The notes under the pieces: model-generated
Seen by the model: the letters and a program-made list of their open reading frames with translations, nothing else
Told to the model about the DNA's origin: nothing
The model's database searches: none
Source of the DNA: Thermoanaerobaculales bacterium
Lineage (GTDB): Bacteria; Acidobacteriota; Thermoanaerobaculia; Thermoanaerobaculales; Sulfomarinibacteraceae
Reading direction: 5' to 3'
DNA: 46,714 nucleotides
Assembly (NCBI GenBank): GCA_021107705.1
Contig: JAIOSJ010000090.1
Span: 1 to 46,714 of the forward strand
Position numbers and translations under genes: made by a program
Shown here: in pieces, positions 37,659-46,430 of the stretch
Layout: every line of letters starts with the position of its first letter
Numbering within the stretch: the stretch's first letter is position 1

Positions 37659-39047
37659 ATGGCAGTGAACCCTGAGCACCTGACTGCGCCGCCGCCGCGA
37701 CCCGGAGAGAGCCCGCCCGCCGACCTCGAGGCGGAGAGAGCTGTTCTCGGCGCAATCCTGGTTGAGCCGGTTGCTCTGAACACCGTCATGGAGCGTCTGG
37801 AAGAGCAGGACTTTTACCTCGACCAACACCGCATCGTCTACGGCGCCTGCATCACCTTGCAGCAACGTGGCCAGGCGGCGGACCTCTTAACCGTCACCAA
37901 TCACCTCCGTGAGGAGGCATTGCTCGAGCGGGTCGGGGGTGCGGTTTTGGTCTCGGCGCTCGTGGATGCGCTGCCTGACATCGCCAATGTTGCATATTAT
38001 GCGGAAATCGTGTTCGACAAGGCGGTTAAGCGGCGCCTCATGCACGCCGCACGATCCATTCTCGACACCTGTGGCATCGACCAGGGCGAGGCCAAGGAAG
38101 CCGTGGCTCTTGCGCAACAGGCGGTGTACAAGATTGCTGAGGATACCCTTGGCGGAGGCCTCGAACCCATAGCCAAGCTCACGGACCAGGAGATCCTGAA
38201 CCTGGAAAAGGCGCAGGAAACGCACTCAACTTTGACGGGGATCGACACCGGTTATTACCAACTCAATGACATGACGGCGGGTCTGCAAAAGAGCGACCTG
38301 GTGATTCTGGCGGCCCGCCCCTCGATGGGGAAGACCTCGTTGGCGGTCAATATTTGCGCCCATGCGGCCATTCGGACACACAAGAAGGTCGCGATCTTTT
38401 CGCTTGAAATGTCCTCGGAACAGCTGGTCCGAAGACTCCTGTCATCGGAGGCCCGAGTCGACCAGAAACGCCTGACCACAGGTTACCTCTCGCGAAAGAC
38501 GGACTGGCCGAAGATCATGGAAGTCGCGGAGACCCTGAAAAAGATCGACCTGTGGATTGACGATACGCCCGGTATCACGGTGATGGAACTCTCGGCCAAG
38601 GCCCGGCGGCTGAAGCAGGAGCATGGTCTTGACCTGGTGATGGTCGATTATATGCAGTTGATGTCCGGAGGAAGCAGACACAGTAACCGAACGGAAGAGG
38701 TGTCGGCCATCTCCCGTGGGCTCAAAGGATTGGCCAAGGAACTCAATGTTCCCCTTCTGGTTCTGTCTCAGCTTTCCCGTCGGCCCGAACAGCGTGGGAG
38801 CGACCGTCGGCCCCAGCTCTCGGATCTTCGTGAGAGCGGGAGTATCGAGCAGGATGCCGATGTGGTGATGTTCATTTTGCGGCCGTCGATGTATGACGAC
38901 GAGGCCGAGCGTAGGGAAGCGGAACTCATCATTGCGAAGCAGCGAAACGGACCGACGGGTGAGATTCCTCTCGTGTTTCAGAACGAGTTCACGCGCTTCG
39001 AAAATGCCGATACCCATCATCAGGAACCGGGGAACGAACCTTTCTGA
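37659..39047 (+). CDS. dnaB: Replicative DNA helicase
   Basis: PPADLEAERAVLGAILVEP; LVILAARPSMGKTSLAVNIC; FSLEMSSEQLVRRLLSSEA; VMVDYMQLMSGG; SQLSRRPEQR. No intein. Confidence 0.95.
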   Translation: MAVNPEHLTAPPPRPGESPPADLEAERAVLGAILVEPVALNTVMERLEEQDFYLDQHRIVYGACITLQQRGQAADLLTVTNHLREEALLERVGGAVLVSALVDALPDIANVAYYAEIVFDKAVKRRLMHAARSILDTCGIDQGEAKEAVALAQQAVYKIAEDTLGGGLEPIAKLTDQEILNLEKAQETHSTLTGIDTGYYQLNDMTAGLQKSDLVILAARPSMGKTSLAVNICAHAAIRTHKKVAIFSLEMSSEQLVRRLLSSEARVDQKRLTTGYLSRKTDWPKIMEVAETLKKIDLWIDDTPGITVMELSAKARRLKQEHGLDLVMVDYMQLMSGGSRHSNRTEEVSAISRGLKGLAKELNVPLLVLSQLSRRPEQRGSDRRPQLSDLRESGSIEQDADVVMFILRPSMYDDEAERREAELIIAKQRNGPTGEIPLVFQNEFTRFENADTHHQEPGNEPF

Positions 39048-39265
39048 TGCGGTTGATTCTACGGAGGTTGGACGGGTTTGGGCGTTTTGTGATCGGTGGT
39101 TTCGAAGAGCTGGGCCGATATTTTGTGAATTGCAATCTGTTTTTGATGGCGGGCTGGGATGATCCGCTCTTCGGTGATCGTGCCTCGTTCCTTTTTGGGG
39201 GAGGCGTCACCTGGAACGACGAGGATCTGAAATACGGCCCCGGTTTGGCCGCAGCGGCCCCCTGA
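39047..39265 (+). pseudogene. Candidate MlaE::MlaD deletion-fusion remnant (72 aa)
   Basis: N-terminus LDGFGRFVIGGFEELGRYF resembles MlaE permease starts; C-terminus LFLMAGWDDPLFGDRASFLFGGGVTWNDEDLKYGPGLAA resembles MCE/MlaD-family C-termini. Confidence 0.4.
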
Positions 39266-39275
39266 GTCCCAGAAA

Positions 39276-40643
39276 ATGGCCACGGAAACTATTTTCTTCT
39301 GTACCGATTGCGGCCACGAGTCGGGCAAATGGCTCGGACAATGCCCGGGCTGCGGGTCCTGGAATTCCTTCACCGAACAGCCTCGTATGAGGCCCAAGAA
39401 GGTCGAACGTAGACCCACCGTGCCGCCGCGCGGAGACGGGCCGATCTCGGTTGTCGATGCCGCCGAAAGCACGACGCCGCGGATTCTCTCAAAGGTTGAG
39501 GGCGTTGATCGGGTTCTCGGCGGGGGTTTTGTCCCCGGATCCCTCGTTCTGCTGTCCGGAGAGCCGGGAGTGGGCAAGAGCACGCTGCTGCTGCAGGTGG
39601 CGGCGGCCTTTGCCGAGAAAGAGCGGCCGGCTCTGTATGTCTCCGCCGAAGAGAGCGCCCAACAGGTTGCCCTGCGTGCCCAAAGGATCGACGGCATCCG
39701 GAGCGGGTTGATGCTGCATGCGGAGACCTCCTGTGAAGCGGTCTTGACACACCTCGGAGATTCGGAGCCCGCCGTCATCGTCATCGACAGCGTGCAGAGT
39801 CTGGTCTCGGAAGATGTTGATTCTCTCGCCGGCTCACCAAATCAGGTACGGGCCGTGGCGGCTCGTTTTCAGCACATCGCCAAGACCCGGGGAGTGCCGG
39901 TCGTGCTGGTGGGTCATGTCACCAAGGATGGACTCATCGCGGGGCCGAAGGTGCTCGAGCATTTGGTTGATGTCGTTCTTTCTCTGGAGGGTGAGCCGGG
40001 CCACGATCTGCGCGTCCTGCGGGCGACCAAGAATCGATTTGGAACCGTGTCCGAAATGGCCCTTTTCTCGATGACCGGCAACGGTTTGGAGGCGGTTTCG
40101 AATCCTTCGGCCTGGATGTTGGAAGATCGGAGGCCGGGTTCTCCAGGATCGGTCGTGGCCGTGGCTCTGGAGGGTACGGCGCCCCTTCTGGTTGAGGTGC
40201 AGGCCCTGGTGTCTCCCTCGAATCTCGGAACCCCTCGAAGGGTGGCCCACGGACTCGACAACTCACGCCTCTCGCTTCTCCTTGCCGTGCTCGAGCGCCA
40301 CACCAGAATTCACTTTGGCGACAAGGATGTCTTCGTCAACCTGGTCGGGGGCCTGACGCTGCGGGAGCCCGGGCTTGACCTGGCCATCGCAGCCGCCCTG
40401 CTCTCATCGGTCTCTGATCGGCCCTTTCCGGCCGATACGGCAGTCTTCGGGGAAATCGGTCTGATGGGTGAGGTGCGAGCCGTCAGTCGTGCCACCGAGA
40501 GGGTTCGCGAAGCCGCCGCTCTGGGATTCGAGAGCGTTGCCCTGCCGGCTAGGGACGCCGATGGGCATTTCGATCTCCCGGTGAAAGCCGTACGGGACGT
40601 GGCGGGATTGTTGGCGTTTCTTGGATCGACCTCGAAAGAGTGA
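39276..40643 (+). CDS. radA: DNA repair protein RadA
   Basis: CTDCGHESGKWLGQCPGCGSWNSF zinc finger; LLSGEPGVGKSTLLLQVA; RATKNRFGTVSEM (KNRFG); Lon-like C-terminus. Confidence 0.95.
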   Translation: MATETIFFCTDCGHESGKWLGQCPGCGSWNSFTEQPRMRPKKVERRPTVPPRGDGPISVVDAAESTTPRILSKVEGVDRVLGGGFVPGSLVLLSGEPGVGKSTLLLQVAAAFAEKERPALYVSAEESAQQVALRAQRIDGIRSGLMLHAETSCEAVLTHLGDSEPAVIVIDSVQSLVSEDVDSLAGSPNQVRAVAARFQHIAKTRGVPVVLVGHVTKDGLIAGPKVLEHLVDVVLSLEGEPGHDLRVLRATKNRFGTVSEMALFSMTGNGLEAVSNPSAWMLEDRRPGSPGSVVAVALEGTAPLLVEVQALVSPSNLGTPRRVAHGLDNSRLSLLLAVLERHTRIHFGDKDVFVNLVGGLTLREPGLDLAIAAALLSSVSDRPFPADTAVFGEIGLMGEVRAVSRATERVREAAALGFESVALPARDADGHFDLPVKAVRDVAGLLAFLGSTSKE

Positions 40644-40657
40644 CCTCGGTTGGGACC

Positions 40658-40697
40658 CCGGCCTTCTGGTGTGGCTTTCACCACCCCAGAAGGCCGG
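40658..40697. repeat. CCGGCCTTCTGG palindromic repeat (hairpin)
   Basis: CCGGCCTTCTGGTGTGG-ctttca-CCACCCCAGAAGGCCGG, 16/17 paired. Confidence 0.75.
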
Positions 40698-40840
40698 TGC
40701 TTCAAACCGGGCCACATACGGGGAGGTCGCTCAAAACATCGGTGCGCTGATTACGCCCTCAACAGTCCGCCAGAGGAAGAAACGGTCCGATTCCAGGTCC
40801 GAACAGTCTTTCAGGGGAATGATCAGCCACTTACTACCCT

Positions 40841-40866
40841 CGCAAGAATATAACGCAAGAATATAA
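40841..40866. repeat. 13-bp perfect tandem duplication
   Basis: CGCAAGAATATAA x2. Confidence 0.8.
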
Positions 40867-40990
40867 CAGATGTCCCTATTAAATTTGGGAAGAAGCAAAT
40901 CACTATCCATCGCTGTTGTGGCCGAAAGCGAAGCGACGTGATATCTTGTGAGACAGTCGCACACCAGAATGTTCAAGGCAGGGGGTCGTC

Positions 40991-42400
40991 ATGAGATTTC
41001 ATGGGCATCTTCCAATCAGAACTTTCCTTTTCGCGATCCTTGCAATTGCGACCACACTTGAGTTGGCGGGCGCCACGATTTCCGTGAGCCCATTTGCGGC
41101 AGAAGGAGTGGTCGACGACAATCTCTGCTCCCTCCACGAGGCGATCGCTGAGGCGAACACCACAGGTACCCACTCCGGCGGCGTCGGAGGGGTGCTTGAC
41201 GAGTGCATGCCCGGCAGCGCGGGCGCCGACATCATCAGTCTCGCCCACGGAGGCCTGTACAACCTCACCGAGATCGATAACATCGACTTCGGCGGCAACG
41301 GACTACCGGTGATCCGAAGCGTCATCAGCATCTACGGTCACTCAGCCACCCTTCGCCGCGACCCGAGCTACGTCACCTGTGACGGCACGTATCCGGATTT
41401 TCGTCTTTTTAGGGTCGACGGCGCCGGTGCTCACCTGACCGTGGATGGTCTCACCATCACCAACGGATGTGCGGACGCCAGCCACCGCGGCGGCGCCATC
41501 TACGTGACCGGCGGCGCGCGCCTGACCGTCGGCGCTTCGACCATTACAGGGAACCGCACGGCCGGCAGCGACGGGGCCGGGATTGCGGTGTGGGACGGCG
41601 ATGTCATCACCATCCGCGCCAGCACCATCACTGAAAATACCTGCCAGTACTGCTGCGGCGGCGGCATCTACATAAGGGCCGGCAACCTGGTGGTGAACTC
41701 GAGCACCATTTCTCGAAACATAGCCGAAGACGGAGGTGGCATCTGCCTTCGGGGCGGCACCGGGTCGGTACCGGTCAACAGGATCACCCTCAACAACTCC
41801 ACTGTGTCCGCGAATCAGGCTAATCCTGGCGATGGAGGAGGGATCTACTCAACCTCTGACGGTACGACGATCTCGGCCCTCACCCTCAACAGCTCGACGG
41901 TGACCAAAAACTCTAGCGGAGGCATCTTCAACGCAGGATTGGGAGCCTGGACCTACGCACGCAACAGCATTGTGGCCGACCAGTGGTACGGACAGGACTG
42001 TTACAACTCGGCCGGCTCGTTCCAATCCTACGGATACAACATCGAGAGTGGGACCTCCTGTGGGTTCACGGCCGCGGGTGACCAGCAGCTCGTGGATCCC
42101 GTGGGTCTTCTCGAATTTGGCGACCATGGAGGAGGCACCGAAACCAGCGCACTGTTGGCCGACAGCCCGGCCATAGACGCCGGCGATCCGGGCGGTTGCT
42201 ATGGCGACGAAGACGGCGACAACGTGCTCGATAGCGTGCCGTTCTACGCGGATCAACGCGGATCAGGCTACTGGCGGCCGATTGACGGCAACGGTGATGA
42301 CATCGAGCGCTGTGACATAGGCGCCGTCGAGTTTCAGATGTTGTTCATGGACGGTTTCGAAACCGGCGACACAGAGAGGTGGACAGTCGCAGTACCCTGA
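40991..42400 (+). CDS. Secreted CSLREA-like / choice-of-anchor Q beta-helix protein with C-terminal FExG motif
   Basis: Signal peptide MRFHGHLPIRTFLFAILAIATTLELAGA; DDNLCSLHEAIAEANT; parallel beta-helix repeats (LTVGASTITGNRTAGSDGAGIAV); DSPAIDAGDPG; ends LFMDGFETGDTERWTVAVP*. Confidence 0.85.
   Translation: MRFHGHLPIRTFLFAILAIATTLELAGATISVSPFAAEGVVDDNLCSLHEAIAEANTTGTHSGGVGGVLDECMPGSAGADIISLAHGGLYNLTEIDNIDFGGNGLPVIRSVISIYGHSATLRRDPSYVTCDGTYPDFRLFRVDGAGAHLTVDGLTITNGCADASHRGGAIYVTGGARLTVGASTITGNRTAGSDGAGIAVWDGDVITIRASTITENTCQYCCGGGIYIRAGNLVVNSSTISRNIAEDGGGICLRGGTGSVPVNRITLNNSTVSANQANPGDGGGIYSTSDGTTISALTLNSSTVTKNSSGGIFNAGLGAWTYARNSIVADQWYGQDCYNSAGSFQSYGYNIESGTSCGFTAAGDQQLVDPVGLLEFGDHGGGTETSALLADSPAIDAGDPGGCYGDEDGDNVLDSVPFYADQRGSGYWRPIDGNGDDIERCDIGAVEFQMLFMDGFETGDTERWTVAVP
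42341..42400 (+). other. C-terminal 19-aa motif LFMDGFETGDTERWTVAVP-stop
   Basis: Same motif as at 1891-1950 and 17216-17275. Confidence 0.75.
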
Positions 42401-42761
42401 CCGGTCCTCCAACGGCCTCGAATTGAAGGATTTGAGGTTGTGATCAATGGCGCTCAGCCTCGGACCCGAAGTAGGCGGTGCAGTCCTCGATACTCAGCCG
42501 CCACTGCCTCATGGCCATCGGTTTCGGTGCCATGCAAGAGAAGAAGTGTCCCTTATAAATTGTGCGTTCTGGAATCGAAGCGGGCGGGCATCGAGTGCTG
42601 GCCTACTGTTTAATGAGCAATCATTCCACGTACTCCTGGTAGCCGGGGCGGTACCGATCTGGCGGTGCTTCGCCGCGGCGCAAGCTCGTTTTGGTGTGAG
42701 CCGAAACCGGCGGCTGCGTTCGTCCGGGCCAACATGGCAGTAGATAACAGGGTCCTGGCAC

Positions 42762-43061
42762 CTAATCCAGAATGAACGGTACCGCAGGGCGAAGCATGAT
42801 CTGCCCCCCATTCTTTAAAGGGAACGGAAGAACCGGCTGAAAAAGCAACGTGGAGCCAAACTGCCGATCCGCCTTCGGCAGGGCGCCGTCGAACCACGTA
42901 AACTGAGATTTCAGTGTCAGCGAGGCCATCGAAGTATTGGGATTGGCCAGTTCCCTAGCCATATCATCGTAACTCACCTGTTCAGTCGATTCCTGCGCAA
43001 CGACCGCGCCGACTACCATAAAAATCAACGGGATTATGGTCCACGTATTTTTCACAATCAC
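42762..43061 (-). pseudogene. Truncated outer-membrane/porin-like protein N-terminus
   Basis: Signal peptide MIVKNTWTIIPLIFMVVGAVVAQ; DDMARELANPNTSMASLTLKSQFTWFDGALPKADRQFGSTLLFQPVLPFPL; stops after 99 aa at an apparent composition boundary. Confidence 0.5.
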
Positions 43062-44086
43062 ATTCCTTCTTCCATATAGGCGTTGATCCGTTTCCGAGCG
43101 TTTTCACTGAGATTGTTGTAAAAGAAAGCGTAGTCAAAGCGGTGATAAACCTGTTTGGACCAGCGCCCCAGATGAACCAGATCGATTCGATCAGACTTCG
43201 GGGTTTTCATGTCCTTCACGATCAAAACACTCTTTTCTGTATCGATGCAGGCGCCGGTGAAATTGGGAATCTCCTCGATCAGCCTGCCCGTGGCGTCATT
43301 AAAAAACTTTGCGCCCAGGTTGACCTCCGGCCCGGCGGGCGTCGCGTCGGTCTTCCAGTTCAACGGGTTGATCAACACCACCTTGCCGGGATACAAAACC
43401 GGCGACGGCCCCGCGTCAGGGCCTTCGGTGTTGTAACTAATAATCACACCCGTATCCGTTTCACCCTGAGCCGGTTTCATCCATGGATAAGTGCTCAGTT
43501 CTTTCATCGGCACGGAATAGCCGATCAAATACGCCGCAATCAGCCGCTTCTGGAGATCCGGATCGTTGAACCGTTTGCGTATCAGGTTGATCAGCGCCAT
43601 AGACCCCTGGCTGTGCCCGGCAATAATGAACGGGCGATCAGGATTGAGGTGTTTCAGATAATATTCAAACGCTCGTTCAACATCGGCGGCACCCATCTGA
43701 AAGGCCGGATCCTGAAAGGGATCTTTTCCGCCGTTGCCCGCCAGCATGCTCTGGGTGGCGCCGGACTGCTGGCGGTAAAACGGAGCGAAGAGATTGGCGT
43801 GCGGCGAATAGACGGCGGCCTGTGCTTCCAGCAGTCCGGCAGCGTTGGCCCGAAGTGTCGGATCGGAAATATCCATATTTCTTGGATCGGTTCCGGCATA
43901 GATCGTCGGATAGACATAGAAAACATCGACCGGCTTATCGACTGCGTCCGACTTTGTCAGCCAAGCACCTTCAGCAGAATAGTCAGGAGCTGGCGGCGCA
44001 ATGTCTGCCTGCTCACTAACCAAAGAACACCCGCCAAAAAGTAACCCTCCTGCAATAATCGACCCGCTAACTATTATCATATTCAT
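43058..44086 (-). CDS. DUF3089 family alpha/beta hydrolase, lipoprotein
   Basis: Lipobox LLFGGCSLV; VDVFYVYPTIY; FIIAGHSQGSMAL; VVLINPLNWKTD. ATGA overlap with downstream ORF. Confidence 0.88.
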   Translation of the reverse strand: MNMIIVSGSIIAGGLLFGGCSLVSEQADIAPPAPDYSAEGAWLTKSDAVDKPVDVFYVYPTIYAGTDPRNMDISDPTLRANAAGLLEAQAAVYSPHANLFAPFYRQQSGATQSMLAGNGGKDPFQDPAFQMGAADVERAFEYYLKHLNPDRPFIIAGHSQGSMALINLIRKRFNDPDLQKRLIAAYLIGYSVPMKELSTYPWMKPAQGETDTGVIISYNTEGPDAGPSPVLYPGKVVLINPLNWKTDATPAGPEVNLGAKFFNDATGRLIEEIPNFTGACIDTEKSVLIVKDMKTPKSDRIDLVHLGRWSKQVYHRFDYAFFYNNLSENARKRINAYMEEGM

Positions 44087-44114
44087 GATCTACTCCCTCA
44101 TTTCGATGGGTTGC

Positions 44115-44485
44115 CTAATCGCCATTGGCAAAATCCTGCTTTGCCAAGTAGGCATTGATACGACGCTTTACATTTCATTCAAGATTGCGATACCAGAAAG
44201 CATAATCGAACTTATGCAGCACTCCTTCCGGAAAATTTCCCAACTCCAGACTTTCATAGTCAGGCGGCGTGGTTTCCAATGCCCCTGTTTTTGTGTTTAC
44301 TTGCGCTCCAGCATACTCTGGCACCTCCTTTTTTTATGTACCGGCAGAATCGTCAAAAAATACAGCACCTAAGTTCGATTCTTTCTTGACCGGAGTATCA
44401 TCGGTTTTCCAATTCAGCATAGCGGTGCCACCCATTTGAAGGTGTGCGCTTAACCCCGATTTTAGAATAGGGTCTCGAAGTTGCC
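44115..44485 (-). pseudogene. Decayed second copy of DUF3089 gene (C-terminal half)
   Basis: Minus strand reads ...MLNWKTDDTPVKKESNLGAVFFDDSAGT*KKEVPEYAGAQVNTKTGALETTPPDYESLELGNFPEGVLHKFDYAFWYRNLE*NVKRRINAYLAKQDFANGD*, collinear with the intact gene's C-terminus. Confidence 0.8.
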
Positions 44486-44715
44486 CCTCTTCATGAAAGG
44501 AAATTTGTCCGGCCGACCCAGTTTGTAAATCAAATTTCCTGTCAGATGGTTTCTGTCCGGGGCGAACCCCTTTCCTGAAAGGGTGCCAAGCACAACGAAC
44601 TATTGTTCTTTAACACCGGCCTTCGGGGTCGCGTACGCTTTGGCGCCACTGATCAAAACCTCACAACCTACCGGCTCTTTTCTGATCAACGTCACCCACA
44701 CTGGTCCGCCGGCTC

Positions 44716-45978
44716 TCAAGGCCCCCCGAGCAGCAGGCCCAACGGAAGGTTGTAGACTTTCTCCGTGAGGCGTTCGACCCTTGGGGCGAGAGAGATCACG
44801 GCGCCGCAATCCGCGGCGTCTTTTTCTCCGTCGATAAACGAGTGCAGCGCAGTGAAATCACTCCTTCGAGGTGCGGCGGAATGCTTGATTTCAATTGGTG
44901 TCAAGCGCCCGGCGAAGGGCAAAACGAGGTCGCACTCGAGTCCTCGCTGTGTTCGCCAGAACCGTGCGTCCCAAAATCGGCCTATATGGCCATGGAGTTT
45001 GCGGATCTCCATGATGACGAAGGACTCGAAGAGATGACCGAAGTGGGGAGCGTTCAGCAGGGCACGACCATCACGAATCGCCTGCAGATGGAGCCCCAGG
45101 CCACTATCTGCGAAGAGCCACTTTGGGCGCCTCACCAGACGTTTTGTGACCGTTGCGTGATGAGCGGGAATCTGCACGATTTGGTAGCTCGTCTCGAGCA
45201 GGCTCAACCAGTGGTCGATCGTTTTGTGGGTCACCCCCAGGATGCGTCCGACCTCGGTCTTGTTGATCACCGTGCCCGTTCGCCCCGCACAGAGCACGAC
45301 GAAACGGTCAAAAAGTCCGAGATCGCCAACTTGACTGAGATCGCGGATGTCACGCTGCACATAGGTTCGACGGTAACTCTCAAGCCACGGCGCCGCCCCA
45401 TTCCAGAGGGCGACTGATGGATATCCCCCAGCAAGCATGGAGGGGATCACATCATCCCGGTCGTTGCACGGATATTCCTGGCCGAGCATCGAATTGAGCA
45501 GCGAAGGGTCTGCCAGAAGATCGACGGTCAGTTCTGCCCTCTTGACGTCGGAGTCCCGAATTTCTTGAACCGCAAAGGGCCAGAGGTCCAACACTGCGGC
45601 CCGGCCTGCGAGGGACTCGGTGACCTTCTTCATCACTGGGAAGTGTTGGCTGCCGGAAAGAAAATATCGAAATTCCCCCGGATGACGATCGATTTCCCGT
45701 TTCAGGTAGGGAAAGAGATCCGGGACATGTTGCACTTCATCGAGGAACAGCCGTCCCGGGTGGTTTGCGAAGAAGAGGTCGGGGTCTCTCCGGAATTCGT
45801 CGATTTCCGAGGGAGTGTCGAATGACACGATCTCCATCTCGTCAGCGAAGATCTCTGCAGCCAATTGGGTGAGCAGCCAGGTTTTTCCTGCCTGGCGGGG
45901 ACCTGTGACCAGGACTGCCCCAAATGTGCCGCTCAGATCCCGAATGTGGCTTTCGATGAATCGTCGACGGTAGTTCAT
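44716..45978 (-). CDS. AAA ATPase with DUF4143 (PD-(D/E)XK-like) C-terminal domain
   Basis: Start at MNYRRRFIESHIRDL; Walker A TGPRQAGKTW; Walker B RLFLDEVQH; C-terminal RGLECDLVLPFAGRLTPIEIKHSA. Confidence 0.9.
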   Translation of the reverse strand: MNYRRRFIESHIRDLSGTFGAVLVTGPRQAGKTWLLTQLAAEIFADEMEIVSFDTPSEIDEFRRDPDLFFANHPGRLFLDEVQHVPDLFPYLKREIDRHPGEFRYFLSGSQHFPVMKKVTESLAGRAAVLDLWPFAVQEIRDSDVKRAELTVDLLADPSLLNSMLGQEYPCNDRDDVIPSMLAGGYPSVALWNGAAPWLESYRRTYVQRDIRDLSQVGDLGLFDRFVVLCAGRTGTVINKTEVGRILGVTHKTIDHWLSLLETSYQIVQIPAHHATVTKRLVRRPKWLFADSGLGLHLQAIRDGRALLNAPHFGHLFESFVIMEIRKLHGHIGRFWDARFWRTQRGLECDLVLPFAGRLTPIEIKHSAAPRRSDFTALHSFIDGEKDAADCGAVISLAPRVERLTEKVYNLPLGLLLGGP

Positions 45979-45981
45979 ATG

Positions 45982-46013
45982 TGCATTATGGTAGAGAGAC
46001 TCCCATAATGCAA
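45982..46013 (-). promoter_or_regulatory. Leaderless promoter overlapped by perfect inverted repeat (DUF4143 ATPase #2)
   Basis: TGCATTATGG-N11-CCATAATGCA (45982-45991/46003-46012); minus strand TTGCAT-N17-CATAAT-N6-ATG. Confidence 0.6.
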
Positions 46014-46071
46014 CAATACATATCCCATACCATCGAGCATTTCGACGTAGACTCTTGACAAGAAATGCTTG

Positions 46072-46245
46072 ATGAGTTCGACAGAGGATCCCCGCAGGGC
46101 ATATCAGGAAGGGATCGCGGCCATCAACAAGCTCAACAGTCAGATCGCCAAGGTGCACATCACCGGACCGATTGAGCTGTGGTGGCTTTCGGATCGATAC
46201 CATCGCGCCAAGGCGTGTTACGAGACAATGCTGAAAAATCCGTGA
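46072..46245 (+). CDS. Small ORF, 57 aa, divergent from DUF4143 ATPase #2
   Basis: MSSTEDPRRAYQEGIAAINKLNSQIAKVHITGPIELWWLSDRYHRAKACYETMLKNP*; absent from supplied track (below length cutoff). Confidence 0.4.
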   Translation: MSSTEDPRRAYQEGIAAINKLNSQIAKVHITGPIELWWLSDRYHRAKACYETMLKNP

Positions 46246-46389
46246 ATTCAATAAAAAATGGAGCTTCCGGCCGCCCGAAAACCGCCGTGGTTTTCACGAT
46301 ACAGGCGCCCAGGCCCACAGAATGGTGTAACGATCACTTCCGAAATGATCCACGAACTTCCTGAATGTCTTCACCTAAAAAGAACACTG

Positions 46390-46430
46390 TCCCCTACTCA
46401 TTTCCCCTACTCATTGTTCCCTACTCATTG
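46390..46430. repeat. Three tandem TCCC(C)TACTCATT copies
   Basis: TCCCCTACTCATT TCCCCTACTCATT GT TCCCTACTCATT. Confidence 0.8.

Noticed and set aside
42447-42760. Possible integron attC-like or coding segment
   Set aside because: No GTTRRRY/RYYYAAC core pair recognised and no domain in any frame.
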